From assembly GCA_933228675.1 (NCBI GenBank), contig OW121743.1, positions 88,382,768-88,446,767 of the forward strand: DNA of 64,000 bases. The letters run 5' to 3'. Positions within the stretch are counted from its first letter, which is position 1. Each line of letters starts with the position of its first letter. The notes below the pieces were generated by a model. That model did not search any database, had not been told where the DNA came from, and saw nothing but the letters and a program-made list of their open reading frames with translations. The DNA comes from Stomorhina lunata. Its lineage: Eukaryota > Arthropoda > Insecta > Diptera > Rhiniidae. Both the position numbers and the translations under genes were made by a program. Shown here piece after piece: positions 11,004 through 23,498 of this stretch.

Positions 11004-11815
11004 ACAGTGTTATTTAATAGGTTGTCAAAATTTGTAGTGCCAAAGCCAAGACAAGAAATAGTAGGATCTAGAGCAAGAAATTCTATATAAGCGCATATAT
11101 TTTTCTAGTTAATTAATTAATAACCATAGCTGATCAATTAGTGGAGTTGGGCACACCTTTATAACACTTTCGTATGTGTTATAAAGGTGTCCCGGGTTTA
11201 ACACATAGATCACGCTAGTTTTATTGCATTCACCACTTATTCAGTCTATACATAACTTTAAAAGACATTAACATTTCAAGATATTCTGTTAAGTTTTCAA
11301 TATATTCTGGGCATTAGTTAGTAAGTTATTGTTCTAAGAGTGACTCTAATTTATGTCGGATTTCAATCATGTTTGTAGAGACACCGATGATGCAAAAGTG
11401 ATGATCCAAATTAAGCGATAAAATCAGAAAACTTAAAAAAATCGTTTGATTGATCGAAAATTTGTGTAAGTTACACATAGTGCCCAAAATAGGTGTAGCC
11501 TGAGCTTATATTTGAAAACAAATTAAAACGTATTGATGATTCTGGGCAGTGTTTAGCCATGCTCCCACTTTCAGCGCATTTGCCAAACCTGATTGCTTTG
11601 TTAGATACGGGACTGTACAGTCCATGTGTTACATAAGCTTCATTAATTTTGAAATGAACTCTATGAATTAAAGGATGAAAAAATCTTGTATGATCTCTAA
11701 TAACTATCGGTGCTACACTCACGAAACCCAATTAAGTGATAATGTATTTGCAATGTCTTCGAAATTTATCATAAAAGCTTTTAAAATCAACTAATTACTA
11801 TCTTAAATTTTTCAA
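11004..11815. other. Non-coding stretch with one exact hairpin
   Basis: I see no gene here. At 11153-11189 a perfect 15-bp inverted repeat (ACACCTTTATAACAC and its complement) surrounds an 8-base spacer. Its role is unknown. Confidence 0.5.
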
Positions 11816-12345
11816 ATTTTTTAAAGCATTACTTGGTAATAGGTTTGCATTACTTCTTAATTACTCAATATTACTTCGTAGCTAATGGCAAATACCTTAA
11901 AAATTATTACAAGTCAACGTTAACACTTAAATTGTCAATTATATTTAAAGCATTACTTCTCAATTACTTAGCATTACTTTTTAATTAGCCCTAAAAACTT
12001 TAAAACTTAACAAGAGTTCATTTTGCATTTGAAATTTTAAACAAATTATAAAGCATTACCTCTAAATCACTTTGCATTACTTTGCAAATAGTAATTATTA
12101 TTTTCAAATTAATCCTAAGTATTTAAAGATGAACAAAAGTAAATTTTAACTCTAAAATACTTGGAATCTTTATTTTTTTTTTTTTTTGTAAATTAGATTG
12201 CCTTGCTTGTTTATTACTAAGAATTACTTTGAAATTGATCCACAATGTTCTCAAAATGAATAGGTAATAATTAAAGCTGTTAGTTTTTTAAAAACTTGTA
12301 TGGCATTACCGTTTAATTACTTAGCATTACCTTAAAATTGTTGTA
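11816..12345. repeat. Degenerate GCATTACTT tandem repeats
   Basis: GCATTACTT/GCATTACC followed by a TTAATTACTTAGCATTAC-like phrase recurs about every 100-130 bases (11825-11870, 11950-11985, 12052-12080, 12304-12335). The repeats are strongly diverged and look like an old tandem array. Confidence 0.6.
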
Positions 12346-12764
12346 ACGCCTGACACAATAATGAACCAAATTACCTTCCGGTATGAGAAGAAGTGCGGGT
12401 AATGTGGTATGCCTAGTTCTTTTTAGCTTGCAAAATTTATAGTTTTTGTCCGATTATAATATGTATGATATGACCCTCCATATTGTCGGCCTATATCAAA
12501 AATGGATTATCTGCAAAATACTAATTTTTCAGGAGAAGCAAAAAACTCTTTAATTCTCTTATTAGGGAGTTTTAAACGAAGTGATCTCTTTCAATATGAT
12601 TGGTAGACTCCTTCTCGTGCCAATAGCCTATATGGGGAAATTTTTATGAAGAAATACGATTCCAGCCAACCAACATATTTGTTTGAAATGCTAAAAATTA
12701 TCCGTTGCAAATGTGAGGTCAATCGGATGGGCAGAAAGCGTGCCCATCGCCCGCTTAAAATAGA
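12346..12764. other. Non-coding stretch, nothing recognised
   Basis: No coding signal, RNA gene or repeat could be supported here. Confidence 0.45.
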
Positions 12765-13640
12765 AAATTTGTTTATCAAAAAATTTTCTAGAGAAAATTT
12801 TTTTATCAACAATTTTTCTATAGAAAATTTTTTTTTATCAAAAATTTTTCTATAGAAAATTTTTTTTATCAAAAATTTTTCTATAGAAAATTTTTTTATA
12901 AAATTTTTTTTTATCAAAAATTTTTCTATTTGCTATTTTTTATCAAAAATTTTTCTATAGAAACTTTATCAAAAATTTTTTTATAAAAAAATTTTTTTAT
13001 CTAAAATTCTTCTATAGAAATTTTTTTTATAAAAAATTTATCGATAGAAAATTTTTCTATCAAAAATTTTTCTATAGAAAATATTCCTATCAAAAATTTT
13101 TCTATAGAAAATATTTCTATCAAAAATTTTTCTATAGAAAATATTTCTATTAAAAATTTTTCTATAAAAAATTTTTCTATCAAAAATTTTTCTATAAAAA
13201 ATTTTTCTATCAAAAATTTTTCTATAGAAAAATTTTTGTAAGTAAATTTTATATACAAATTTTTTTATATTTTTTTATCAAAAATTTTTCTATAGAATTT
13301 TTTTTTATCAAAAATTTTTCTATTGAAAATTTTTTATCAAAAATTTTTCTATATTTTTCTATAAAAAATTTTTCTATATTTTTTTATCAAAAATTTTTTA
13401 TGAAAAATTTTTCTATATATTTTTTTATCAAAAATTTTTCTATAGAAAATTTTTATTAAGCATTTTTCGATCAAAAATTTATCTATATAAAATTTTTTTA
13501 TCAAAAATTTTTCTATTGAATATTTTTTTTATCAAAAAATTTTTTATTAAACATTTTTTTTATCAAAAATTTTTCTATAGAATTTTTTTTATCAAAAAAT
13601 TTTCTATAGAAGATTTAAAAATATTTTGATATAAAATAAA
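12765..13640. repeat. About 30-bp A/T satellite array, diverged
   Basis: The repeated unit combines TTTTTCTATAGAAA and TTTTTTTATCAAAAA segments with variable homopolymer length. It shares the TTTCTATAGAAA palindrome with the array at 4195-5029 but is much more diverged. A minus-strand frame at 13001-13258 (repeated IEKFLIEKF) is a translation of the repeat and not a gene. Confidence 0.9.
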
Positions 13641-14310
13641 ATTTTTATAGAACAATTTTCCGAAGAGAAATATTTTCAAAATTTTTCTATAAAAAAAATG
13701 TTGGATCGAAAATATCTAAAAATATAAAAATAAAAAATTGTTTAATATTAGAATTTATTTCTATTTTGAAAAATATTCCCAATATTTACAAAAATATTCC
13801 CAGTGTTTACAAAAATAATAGTGTCGTGGCAACAATGTTCGAGGTATATATTTCTTGTTCTCTCGAACCATGTATTTTGTTGCTATAGATTGGATTTTGT
13901 TTTGTTTCTTGCCTGTTTTGTTTTTGTATTTTCTTTAACAAAGCGACACCAACCAGCTCCAAATTCCAAATGAATGGTTTTAATACTCATATTCACGAGT
14001 TTTATTAATGATCTTGGTATTTACGAAAATTGAAAAAAAATTTTCGGCTTCTGGTGTTATGGGCTGCCTACTCCTGCTAATGATACATGCCATGTGCTTC
14101 TACGATTTCATTTGAAAAAAATATTAAACCAACAATTTCATTAAAAGCGTTTTTAAAAAATGTAGATGTAATGTGGTACACCACATAAAAAATAGCGGTA
14201 CAAACGCACCTCATTCATGCAAGTTATTTCGGTAACCAGACCCCCTCGCTCGGCTAATGTCACGTACCAATTTTCTTTTCCTTTTCAAGTAATTTTGTAT
14301 CTGAAACTTA
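13641..14310. other. Non-coding stretch, no gene seen
   Basis: AT-rich sequence with no recognisable coding region or repeat. Confidence 0.45.
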
Positions 14311-14315
14311 GATTA

Positions 14316-14368
14316 AACCGGAATATCAGTGGTTCCGTCACAGCAACGGTAGCACTGATATTCCGGTT
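14316..14368. repeat. Exact 16-bp inverted repeat (hairpin)
   Basis: AACCGGAATATCAGTG at 14316-14331 is the exact complement of 14353-14368, around a 21-base spacer that itself holds a CCGT/ACGG pair. It may be the core of a short foldback element. I cannot identify it further. Confidence 0.7.
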
Positions 14369-16199
14369 CAACATAGAATTTGATCCTATTCCAATTTCCA
14401 GCACTGTAACTCCCATTTGCAAGTGTTTATGAATATTTTTAGACATAGACAAATATTTATAACTTATGACTTTATTAATTGCTATTATTAAAACTTTTTT
14501 TTTCATTCAATATTCCCTTTTAGTACAATAACATCAGATAGTCACTTTTGTATACATTCGAATGTTTATTTATTCTTAGCAATTTGTATTAAGAAGGTTT
14601 TTTCCTTAAACTTCCAAAAGATTCTTTTGAGGGAAAAAGAAGAATATTTAGTTAACGTAACTTCTTGAAATTAAACAAATACCAAAACAATAACAAAAAT
14701 ATACCGAAATTTCAATTGGTTTTATTGATTTCATTGTGTGAATATATATTTTTCGACTGTTTGTCTTCCACTTGTATATTGGGACACTTGTTTTCGGTAT
14801 CAATATCTGTTCCTGTTGTCAATCTATGGGTGGTATTAAGTATTCGATGGATGTATAAATATGAAAGTAAATGTGTCATCTTTTATGTAGTTTTTTTCTT
14901 TCTTCAGATCTTCGAATCTTTCATTATAAATATGTCTCTTTTGTGTCTCTTGAGCTGTCTAAAAAGATGTTCAACATCTATTCGAATTGTTAGACAATGT
15001 AATATTGAACTCACTCGCCGTAGGTGGTAGGAAGCCGATGAAACTACAACTTCAAGTGATTGTTTTCAATACAATTGTTAAATCAAAATTTACATGCATG
15101 TAGGTTTAACTAATATTGTAATTTTGAAAAACAACACGAACCACACAATATCCGAAAAAATATATATATATATATCATTTACTTGAAAATACAATAAAAA
15201 AAATTGGAACATTCTCTTTTTTTATGCGTTAACAAATTTGAATATAAATGACTTTAATAAATTTAACCAAATAAATTGATTAATAGAACCATAAAATTTG
15301 TCAAATAGAAGTAATTTGATAATTTATGGTTTTTAGTGAATAAGTTTTAGGAGAATTTAAATGATATTAATAGTCTAAATTAAGTTTTTTAGAGCAAGAA
15401 GTTGTTAATGAAATTTGATACTTTTGAGGCATGTTTTAGAATATTCACTGGAAAATTAAAAAAAATAAAATCAGTTAGAAAATGTGAAATAGTTAGCTTC
15501 CATCTATAAAATATAGGTCAATATTATGTTTGTCTTTATGTTCTTTATGGTCTATGAACATAATAAATTTCATATTAATAATGTTTAGACTTCATTTCCC
15601 ATATGTTACCTTAAGAATCTTCTTGCAACTTTACTTACAATTTCCACGAAAGACTATTTAATCCCAAAACTAAATGCATTTCAACGTTTTCTTGTTACTC
15701 ACCTAAATTAATATACAATACTCGAAACTTAAAATCAATTTATTAATAAGATACAAATTTTCCAGACAATTTTACATCTACAGCAACCTCATCATGATGA
15801 TAATGATCATCATCATCTTCATTGTCATTAGCAACCATATGAATCGTTTGTCGTCAGAGTCAAGTGGCATCATGTTGTCTGCATCAACGGCTTGAACATA
15901 TTCAACTCATTCAAACTCTTATCTGGTTGTCTGTAGGAGATAAATTTACAACTCAGTGATGGTATTTGGATGTTCATACAGATTTATTATTTGCAAAATG
16001 AATTGTATGGTACAAAAGTACCAAGGCGATAGGATAGTTAAGTGTGATAGTCTAGCTATCAGACCTACTTAGTCTTTGAAGTTTATTGCGAAAAACATAT
16101 CACTGGATTTCCCCTGATCCGGATTGCTTCAAAAAGCTCTTAATTCGACCAATATTTACATCAGCCGGATCGTCCAGGTGCCCGAAGAAAAAAGAGCTT
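14369..16199. other. Non-coding stretch with an ATC-rich tract
   Basis: Several open frames of 60-120 codons occur, but they have no recognisable domain and their composition matches the background. A CAT/ATG trinucleotide-rich segment lies at about 15788-15835. Confidence 0.5.
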
Positions 16200-16682
16200 A
16201 GTAAGAAAGTGCTAATGTCGGTCAAGCCCGACTATACGATACCCTTCAACACTAAGGTCAAAGGTGTTTTTTTCCTGTATAAAGAAAAATATTTGCTAAA
16301 TTTTGCCATCATACAAACATTTTCTCAAAACTTATATATTTTTGTTGTTTTCGTCATTTGGACTTATATGAGAGCTAGGGTCAAATCTCAAAATTTTTCA
16401 ATTTGATTATAATTGTTGTAAGAACTATTCTAATTATCTTCAGGGTTAGGAGCGTTTTGGTGATTTTTGTCTCATTTAGTGCGTTTTGACACATTTGACT
16501 ATGGGAGCTATAGTCAAATGTGGACCGATTTCAACGAAATTTGGTACAGTGATTTAAGTTTACATAAGCAGTATTTGTTTTAAATTTCATTAAAAAAATA
16601 TTGATATTTGTGGCCAATATATCAATTCTGGGAAGTGGGACCTATGTGAGGTACCATAAATAATCAAAAAGGGACCGAAAAT
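16200..16682 (+). mobile_element. Dispersed GTCY-type element, 5' part
   Basis: The element starts with AGTAAGAAAGTGC, then a hairpin-forming GTCGGTCAAGCCCGAC and ATACCCTTC, as in the full-length copies at 33461, 38549 and (inverted) 43268. It runs in register with those copies through the 'tatcaattctgggaagtggg' block and then breaks off near 16682. Confidence 0.8.
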
Positions 16683-16854
16683 AACTGTTATTTTTGAATT
16701 TTTGATTAAAAAAAGCAACCTCAAGGAAATGTCAAAAATAAAACCAAGTATACCATTTTGATAGACTAGAACCAAATTTTCACAAATTGCGATGCTTTTT
16801 AAAAATCTAATTTTATTTTTTAGAAAAAAAAAAATAACATTTATTTTTTGATTT

Positions 16855-17395
16855 TTGTTTTTTTGAGCAAAAAAAACCAGTTATTTTCAACTATTATTTT
16901 TTCGAGCAAAAATAAAAGTTATTTTTTAACTTTTAATTATTCGAGTAAAAATAACAGTTATTTTTGACTTTTATTATTTAGAGCATGAACAAAAGTTATT
17001 TTTTGACTTTTATTTTTTCGAGCAGAAATAAAAGTTTTATATTTTGACTTTTCTTAATTCAAGCGAAAATAAAATCTGTTTTTGTTCATAGAGATTTCAT
17101 AATATTTATTAAAAAAATTTTAAAAGGAATTAAATTAATTTATGTAAAAAACTTTTTCGAATTAAATTTTGCAAGAATTTTTAACAAATATTTGTTATAA
17201 ATTAATGCAAAAATATCTTTTATTTCTGCTCGAAAAAAATAAAATCTAAATATAAAGTCAAAAGTAACTGTTATTTCCATCCGAGAAAAAAAATCGAAAA
17301 ATAACTTTAATTTTTGTTCGTAAAAAATAAAAATCACAAAAAATTACTTTCATTTATGTTCGATAAAATAAAGCTCAAAATATAATTCTTATTTA
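16855..17395. repeat. 39-bp tandem repeats arranged head-to-head
   Basis: From 16855 to 17075 a TTTTTCGAGCAAAAATAAAAG-like unit recurs at a spacing of 38-41 bases (GAGC/GAGT at 16865, 16904, 16943, 16981, 17020, then 17061). From about 17210 to 17395 the same unit recurs in inverted orientation with a similar period. The spacer between them is about 135 bases. Confidence 0.8.
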
Positions 17396-18083
17396 AAGAC
17401 CTTTACGATAGAAGTTTAACAGTTACGGTTCTTGTCGTAACCCATTTGGCTGGTAACATAAAGCATTTGGTAATACCGGCATTAAAATCGATCGTATTAG
17501 CACTAACCAATTTGGACCTATGGCTACGAGAATTTTTGAAAACAATTGTCCAATTATCTTATGCGTGGACAAGGTACACCAAAAAGTTACCCTGGACAAT
17601 GCAATGGTTTTTGATGTTTCAATCGTTCAACAGTAGTTTTCTTTGTTGACGTGGTCGTTTAAATGAAAACGAGCCATGTCGCTTCAAAAAATAAGCGAAA
17701 ACGCTCCAACATTATTTCACAAAAATGTTTCCGTAAATCAAAGTCACTTTCTTTCAGTTCTTGAACGATTTGAATTTTAAAAGTATAGAGCTTCAGATCC
17801 TTTTTTTAAATTTCATGAACAATCGCTATTAGAAGTCCCAGTGAAACAGCTCTTTTTCGAATTGAACGGAATATACAAAAATTTTATATTTAAAATTTTT
17901 TCTGTAGTAAAGTTTTAGATTTTAATTTTTTTTTTTACTATAAATTTTCTTATACCTTTAAATTTTTTTTGTAAAGAAGAATTTGTCATATAAAATTTTC
18001 TTGAATGAAACAATTTTCCAGATAAACTTCTATGTATAGAAAAAATTTCGACATTTTTTTTTTTTTTTTTGTATAGAAAAATT

Positions 18084-18087
<4 letters not shown>
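17396..18087. other. Non-coding stretch
   Basis: No gene is seen. The segment 17880-18075 contains degenerate TATAGAAAAATTTT-type phrases related to the A/T satellites. Confidence 0.45.

Positions 18088-18120
<33 letters not shown>
18088..18120. repeat. (TA)n tract
   Basis: Uninterrupted TA dinucleotides directly abut the left end of the foldback element at 18121. A matching tract of about 75 bases abuts its right end (20105-20179). Confidence 0.95.
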
Positions 18121-18124
<4 letters not shown>

Positions 18125-20099
18125 GGCGTCTCGAAAAAATAAAGTTCGCCGTACACCATCGAATATAAAGCATTACTATGAGGCAGTTTCGAAAAAAAAT
18201 TTTTTAATTTTTTTCGTCGCATATTGGGGTCGCCAAAATACATTTTTTGTTATATCTTCGGCATTTAAAGTCGGATCTCGAAGTGTGATATATCGATGTT
18301 TTTGTCTCGAGGAGGCCAACATTTTTCTTTAATAGTAATTATTCTCAGGTATCCGGTTCTAGTATTTATCTATCAGACCCCTGTTCCTACCACCCTAATG
18401 TATCACCCTAATATCAGAAAATTAAAGCTCTTAAAAAATCGTTAAACTTTTACTAAGAAAGTTTTTCGATTTTTCAAACCGATCTATTACAAACAAGGAA
18501 TTTCTTATTTTTCCGCACATAGGGATCGCCAAAATACATTTTTAGTTATATCTTCGCCATTTACTGTAGGATCTTAAAGTGTAATATATCAATGTTTTTG
18601 TCTAACGAAAGCCAATATTTTGCGATATTTATCATTGACCTTAAATACATTCTTCTACATAGTACCTACCCAATATATCTTAACTCATACAAAGGCAAAG
18701 ATAAGCTGTGAAAATAATTAAGTTTAGTAAATAAAACCATCAACAGAAAGTATTTTCCTTATGTTAGCTGGTATTTCGATTACATCTTTGGAAAACTTTA
18801 ATGCTTCAGCAGTTCTTGCATTAAGAATTGCAAGCATGGCGGCTCAGTCAAAAAAATTCTGAAATTGTGGACCGGGTGGAAAAAGTAAACGTTATTTTCT
18901 ATGGGCAGACGAAGCATTTGTTGAACGTTGTCCGGCAATTGAAAAACCCAAGATATATCATCTATTGGAATTGCTTGAGGTTGGATTTCACAAGAACCAG
19001 AATGGCGGATAAAATAAAAGCGGAGAGTTCGGGAGGCTGTTGTTTATTTAAATTAATTTTTAATAGTTTATAATTAAATTAAACACAACGCGATTAAATG
19101 TTATACAGACAAATACGAAATTCAAACAATTATTTCCTTGATAAAAAGAATAGCAAGACAAACTAAGAGACTGTTTGGGTATTTACACTGTGAATTTTTA
19201 CATGATATTTTTTCACAATTTTGAATAAATACTAGAACGGATATCTGAGATCAATGATTATTATCAAAAAAAAGTACTAGAAGAATGTACTTGAGGTCAA
19301 TGATTAAAAAACTAAACTTAATTATTTTCACAGCTTATCTATGCCTTTAAACAGACACTGAACGTTTTGTTCATGTAGTACATTAATCTGCCTTGGCTGT
19401 CACTGGTGAGCAACACATGGGCCACATTTTTTCAGAACTTGAGAGCCGTCAAAAATACAGCAAACTTGGATCTTTTCAAAACATAATTGATTAAAAGATT
19501 TAAAATTTTTATAATTCTTGTTGTATGAGTTAAAATATCTTGGGTAGGTACTATGTACAAGAATGTATTTAAGCTCAATGATTAATATCGCAAAACATTG
19601 GCCTTCGTAAGACAAAAACATTGATATATTACACTTTAAGATCCGACAGTAAATGGCGAAGATATAACGAAAAATGTATTTTGGCGATCCCTATGTGCGG
19701 CAAAATAAGAAATTCCTTGTTTGTAATAGATCGGTTTGAAAAATCGAAAAACTTTCTTAGTAAAAGTTTAACGATTTTTTAAGAGCTTTAATTTTCTGAT
19801 ATTAGGGTTGTACATTAGGGTGGTAGGAACAGGGGTCTGATAGATAAATACTAGAACCGGATCCCCAAGAATAATGACTATTAAAGAAAAATGTTGGCCT
19901 CCTCGAGACAAAAACATCGATATATCACACTTCGAGATCCGACTGTAAATGCCGAAGATATAACGAAAAATGTATTTTGGCGACCCCAATGTGCAACGAA
20001 AAAAATTAAAAAAAATTTTTTCGAAACTGTCTCATAGCAATTCTTTATATTCGATGGTGTACGGCGAACTTTATTTTTTCCCTATATAAGTCGAGACGC

Positions 20100-20104
<5 letters not shown>
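18121..20104. mobile_element. Foldback-type element, 2 kb, arms over 600 bp
   Basis: The left arm (18121-18728) and right arm (19311-20104) are inverted copies. Both tips read TTAG(G/A)GCGTCTCG outward from a TA tract. The right arm carries a segment of about 175 bp (roughly 19349-19522) absent from the left arm, and the left arm lacks 13 bases near its tip. The central 0.58 kb (18729-19310) contains an 81-codon frame at 18828 that I do not recognise. No transposase motif is visible, so this looks non-autonomous. The (TA)n tracts may be the target or part of the element. Confidence 0.8.

Positions 20105-20179
<75 letters not shown>
20105..20179. repeat. (TA)n tract
   Basis: A run of TA dinucleotides of about 75 bases borders the foldback element on its right. 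Confidence 0.95.
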
Positions 20180-20183
<4 letters not shown>

Positions 20184-20440
20184 TAAAAAATTTCCAATAT
20201 AAGATTTTTTGATAGAAGAAGATTTAATAAACTTTTTTTGTATATAAAAATTTTCTATCTTAAATTTTTTTCACGGAAAAATTTTCCATATAAAATTTTT
20301 TGTACAGAAATATTTTCAATAAAAAATTTTTTGTATAGAGAAATTTTCAGTATGAAATTTGTTTTATAGAAAAATTTCCAATGAAAATTTGTGCTAAAGA
20401 AAATTTTTCAATGAACATTTTTTAATATTCGGCTATATTT
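20180..20440. repeat. Degenerate A/T repeat
   Basis: About 30-bp phrases of the type 'tagaaaaatttt(c/t)aatataaaattttttgta' recur loosely. They resemble the 12.8-13.6 kb satellite and are heavily diverged. Confidence 0.55.
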
Positions 20441-21626
20441 ATGATATATTACTGACAATTCCTTAATTTTGGCGATTTGTTTTTTTTTACTGCCGATAGT
20501 TTCGTTTTTTTTTTTTTTTGAAAAATTTGCCGAAAATGCTCTGCCAGCCCTGGGTACGGGTCCTACGACAGAACAAGTTTAAGATATCAGAAAATTGTTT
20601 TAGAAAATATTATAATTGAGTCGAATGAGAAAATTAAAATGATCCAACATTTATAGAAATCCCATCACTATTCTAAATATGACTTTCCTATAAGCTTTCC
20701 TCACCTCCTCTTTTTCTCACCGCCAACTCTATCATCACTCACGCCCTGTGCATTAAAATACTTTAAATGGCTTAAGCTATTAAATGAATCATTCAAATTT
20801 TCCGTAATAATACGAGTAGAGCTCATGTGTATGTGTATGTTAAACAATTTATTAATTTTAATACCATGTAATATCATGGACTTAATAGATGGATAATCCG
20901 TTTGAAATATTTCCAACATTTTCTAATACCATTTGATTTATTGCAGGTAAAATTGGTAATAGATATGTATGTATATTATACATATATGTATAAGTAATTT
21001 ATGTATAAACACATACGCAAAACTCTCTACGTTGGCATTTAAAATTTATGATCGATTAATTTGTGTAGCAAATGTAACAATTAGTCTTAATTTGAATAAA
21101 TCATCTTTTTTTCACTCATTCATTTGCTGGTGAAAAGAAAATATTCGGTTTAATAAAACCAAATTAAAACTGGTAATATTTTAGAGAAATTAGTTAAGTA
21201 AAGAAATTATTGTATAACATTAATCTAAATACAAAGAAGAGAAAGTTTAAGAAATGTAGAATAGAATTGAACATGATTTTGAATCTTATAAGTTGTATCT
21301 AGGAAAATTTGTAATAATTTATCTTATCTTCTTATCTTGTAAGAATAACATTTTATAAGCATCGACATGAAAGCTGTGATATGATTGAGTTGGAAGTTAT
21401 AGGCTTCTGTTAAGATAAATCTAAAAGTTAAACAAAAAATTTAGAAACTTGTTATTTTGAAAAAAAATAATTTATTTACCCTCTATTTCATAAACATATT
21501 ATAAAATTATCAAAGTCTTATAGTAAGAATTTAAATTATAAGCTTGACATAGCTATGTTTTTCGTTTATGAATTAGGTAGTTAGAATATATTTTAGATCC
21601 AATAAGGATTGTTAAAAGTTTCTTTT
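20441..21626. other. Non-coding stretch, no gene seen
   Basis: No coding region, RNA gene or clear repeat could be supported. Confidence 0.45.
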
Positions 21627-21990
21627 TATACCCATCACCACCATAGGTAGAAAGGGAATATAAGTTTGTGCTGATGTATGTAACACATATAAATATTTTT
21701 CTTAGACCCACCTTTTAGTATACTTATAGGCTTAGAATCACTTTTTGAGTCGATTAACCGATGTCAGTCCGTCCGGCTGGACGACTGGCAGACTGGACCC
21801 CCATGTAATCAAAGAACAGGTCGCAATTCTAAGATAATTTCATGAAATTTGGCATATATATTTTTTTTGATAGTGGGACCATGGCTATTTAAATTCGTCA
21901 AAATCGGTCCATTATTTATGGTACCTCCCATAGGTCCTACGTCCCAGAATTGATATTTTGGCTACAAATGTGAATTTTTTTCATTAAAAC
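21627..21990 (-). mobile_element. Dispersed GTCY-type element, 3' part
   Basis: The segment begins with the terminal hairpin phrase (TACCCATCACCACC...GGTAGAAAGGG) and matches 42450-42800 and the complement of 39190-39545, including a short GTCCGTCCGGCTGG tract. It breaks off near 21990. Confidence 0.8.
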
Positions 21991-22672
21991 ATGTATATGG
22001 GCAAAAATCAAACAGTTTTTATTCCTTTGAAACCGACTTTCAACTCGAATAATTTTTGTACCCTTAAGAGTTAGGAAAATCTAATTACAGATTTTGAACT
22101 CGCAAAAAGTTCTGTATACTGAACGCAATAAATTTGTTGCGCAAATTTGCGTTTCTAAGCGTAATTGGCATGCAAATTAAAAAAAACGTAAAAAAATCGA
22201 TTGAAGCATTCAAGTTTTTCTTCATATTTCGTCTTCTTCAGCATTCGTTTTAACATTTGGGCCCAAGTCGTTGTTCTACGAAATAGACACCACACTTAGG
22301 GGATAAATCCACTTCCCTCTAAATTTTAATTTTGTCACTTCTAATACTAGTTAATGGCTGCCAAAATTTGAAGCTCGTTTTCGCCACTTTTTAATTTTTT
22401 TCGCATATTTTTTGGCCGCCTCAAAGAATTTAAAAAAAAATAGACAACGATTTGGACCCCTTTCAATTTCGCATCGTTTGATATATATCTCGTTAATGTG
22501 CTCTATATATTTTTCAAAATACCGATTTTTCGTGGAGCACACTCGCAAATATTAATGAAAATTTCCAAACTACCGCGTAAACCGAGTTTTTTGCCATTTA
22601 ACATCTAAAAGCAAAAGCGCACCAAAAAATCATTGTTTGCTAAAATTTTATGAAGGTTTTGAAAATCTTATA
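21991..22672. other. Non-coding stretch
   Basis: No gene or recognisable repeat was found between the dispersed element and the Helitron-like element. Confidence 0.45.
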
Positions 22673-22753
22673 TCTTATATATCTATAAAAAAATGTGCGC
22701 GTATGTATGTCTGTTTGTATGTTGTTTGTTGTGAAGGATCTCCGAAACTAGAG

Positions 22754-23260
22754 GACCGATTTTTCTGAAATTTTGACATTGTAGTATGGTGTGGCCGGTG
22801 GTGACTATAGGCTATTTTTTTCGAAATCTCAAGTGGGCTTGACCCCTCCCATATAACTCAGATATTAAAAATGACAAATATAGATGACCGAGCGGACCGA
22901 TTTTTCTAAAATTTTTACAGTATTTTAAGGTGTAACCGGTGGGTAAACTGGGTCAGTTTTTTTTTAAATCTCAAGTGGGCGTGAACCCTCCCATATAAGT
23001 CAAATATTTAAAATGACAAATATGGATGGCCGAACTGAACGATTTTTCTGAAATTAAGGCAGTATGGTAAGGTGTGACCGGTGGTTAAAATAGGCAAGGT
23101 TTTTTTTTCTGAAATCTGAAGTGGGCGAAACCCCTTTCATATAACTCATAATTTTTCAGAAATTTTGATTGTATGTGTGTGTGGGTAAAAAAGGCTTGGT
23201 TTTTTTAATCTCAAGTGGGCGTGACCCCTTCCATATAAGTCAAATATTAAAAATGACAAA
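22754..23260 (+). repeat. About 141-bp tandem repeats
   Basis: The segment 'gaccgatttttct...ggtgtgaccggtgg...aagtgggcgtgacccctcccatataa...aaatgacaaatatggatg' recurs from about 22754, 22895 and 23036, with a truncated fourth copy from about 23150. The copies are diverged from each other. Confidence 0.8.
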
Positions 23261-23498
23261 TATGGATGAAAAGATGAAAACGATTTAACCCAATTAATTA
23301 AAGTTTTAAATGTGGATATTTGTATACTATAAGAAAGCTTTTCGCATTTTGAATTTTTTGAAAATGGACCAACGGGGACCTGGGAATTGGAAAATGGGAA
23401 TAAGATTCCCTTTTCTTTAAAATTGTATATCTTAAGAACGGCTGGACCAATGAAGAAATTTTTTTTCTAAATGCTTTTTTTAGTCCAAGTTATGATTA

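Noticed and set aside
6705..11009. Transib/RAG-type ends (CACGGTG at 6705 and CACAGTG at 11003)
   Set aside because: The heptamer-like ends are tempting, but no 5-bp duplication flanks them, and the direct repeat AAATTACAC overlapping them gives a better boundary. The protein also lacks Transib motifs that I could recognise.
13001..13258. Minus-strand frame with repeated IEKFLIEKF motif
   Set aside because: It is the translation of the 30-bp A/T satellite. Periodicity is in the DNA, and other frames show the same repeat.
14665..15030. 121-codon frame with hydrophobic stretches
   Set aside because: Hydrophobicity follows from T-rich composition. No homologous motif, splice context or second copy.
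18828..19073. 81-codon frame inside the foldback element as a transposase remnant
   Set aside because: No catalytic motif or family resemblance could be seen, so I kept it only as a note.
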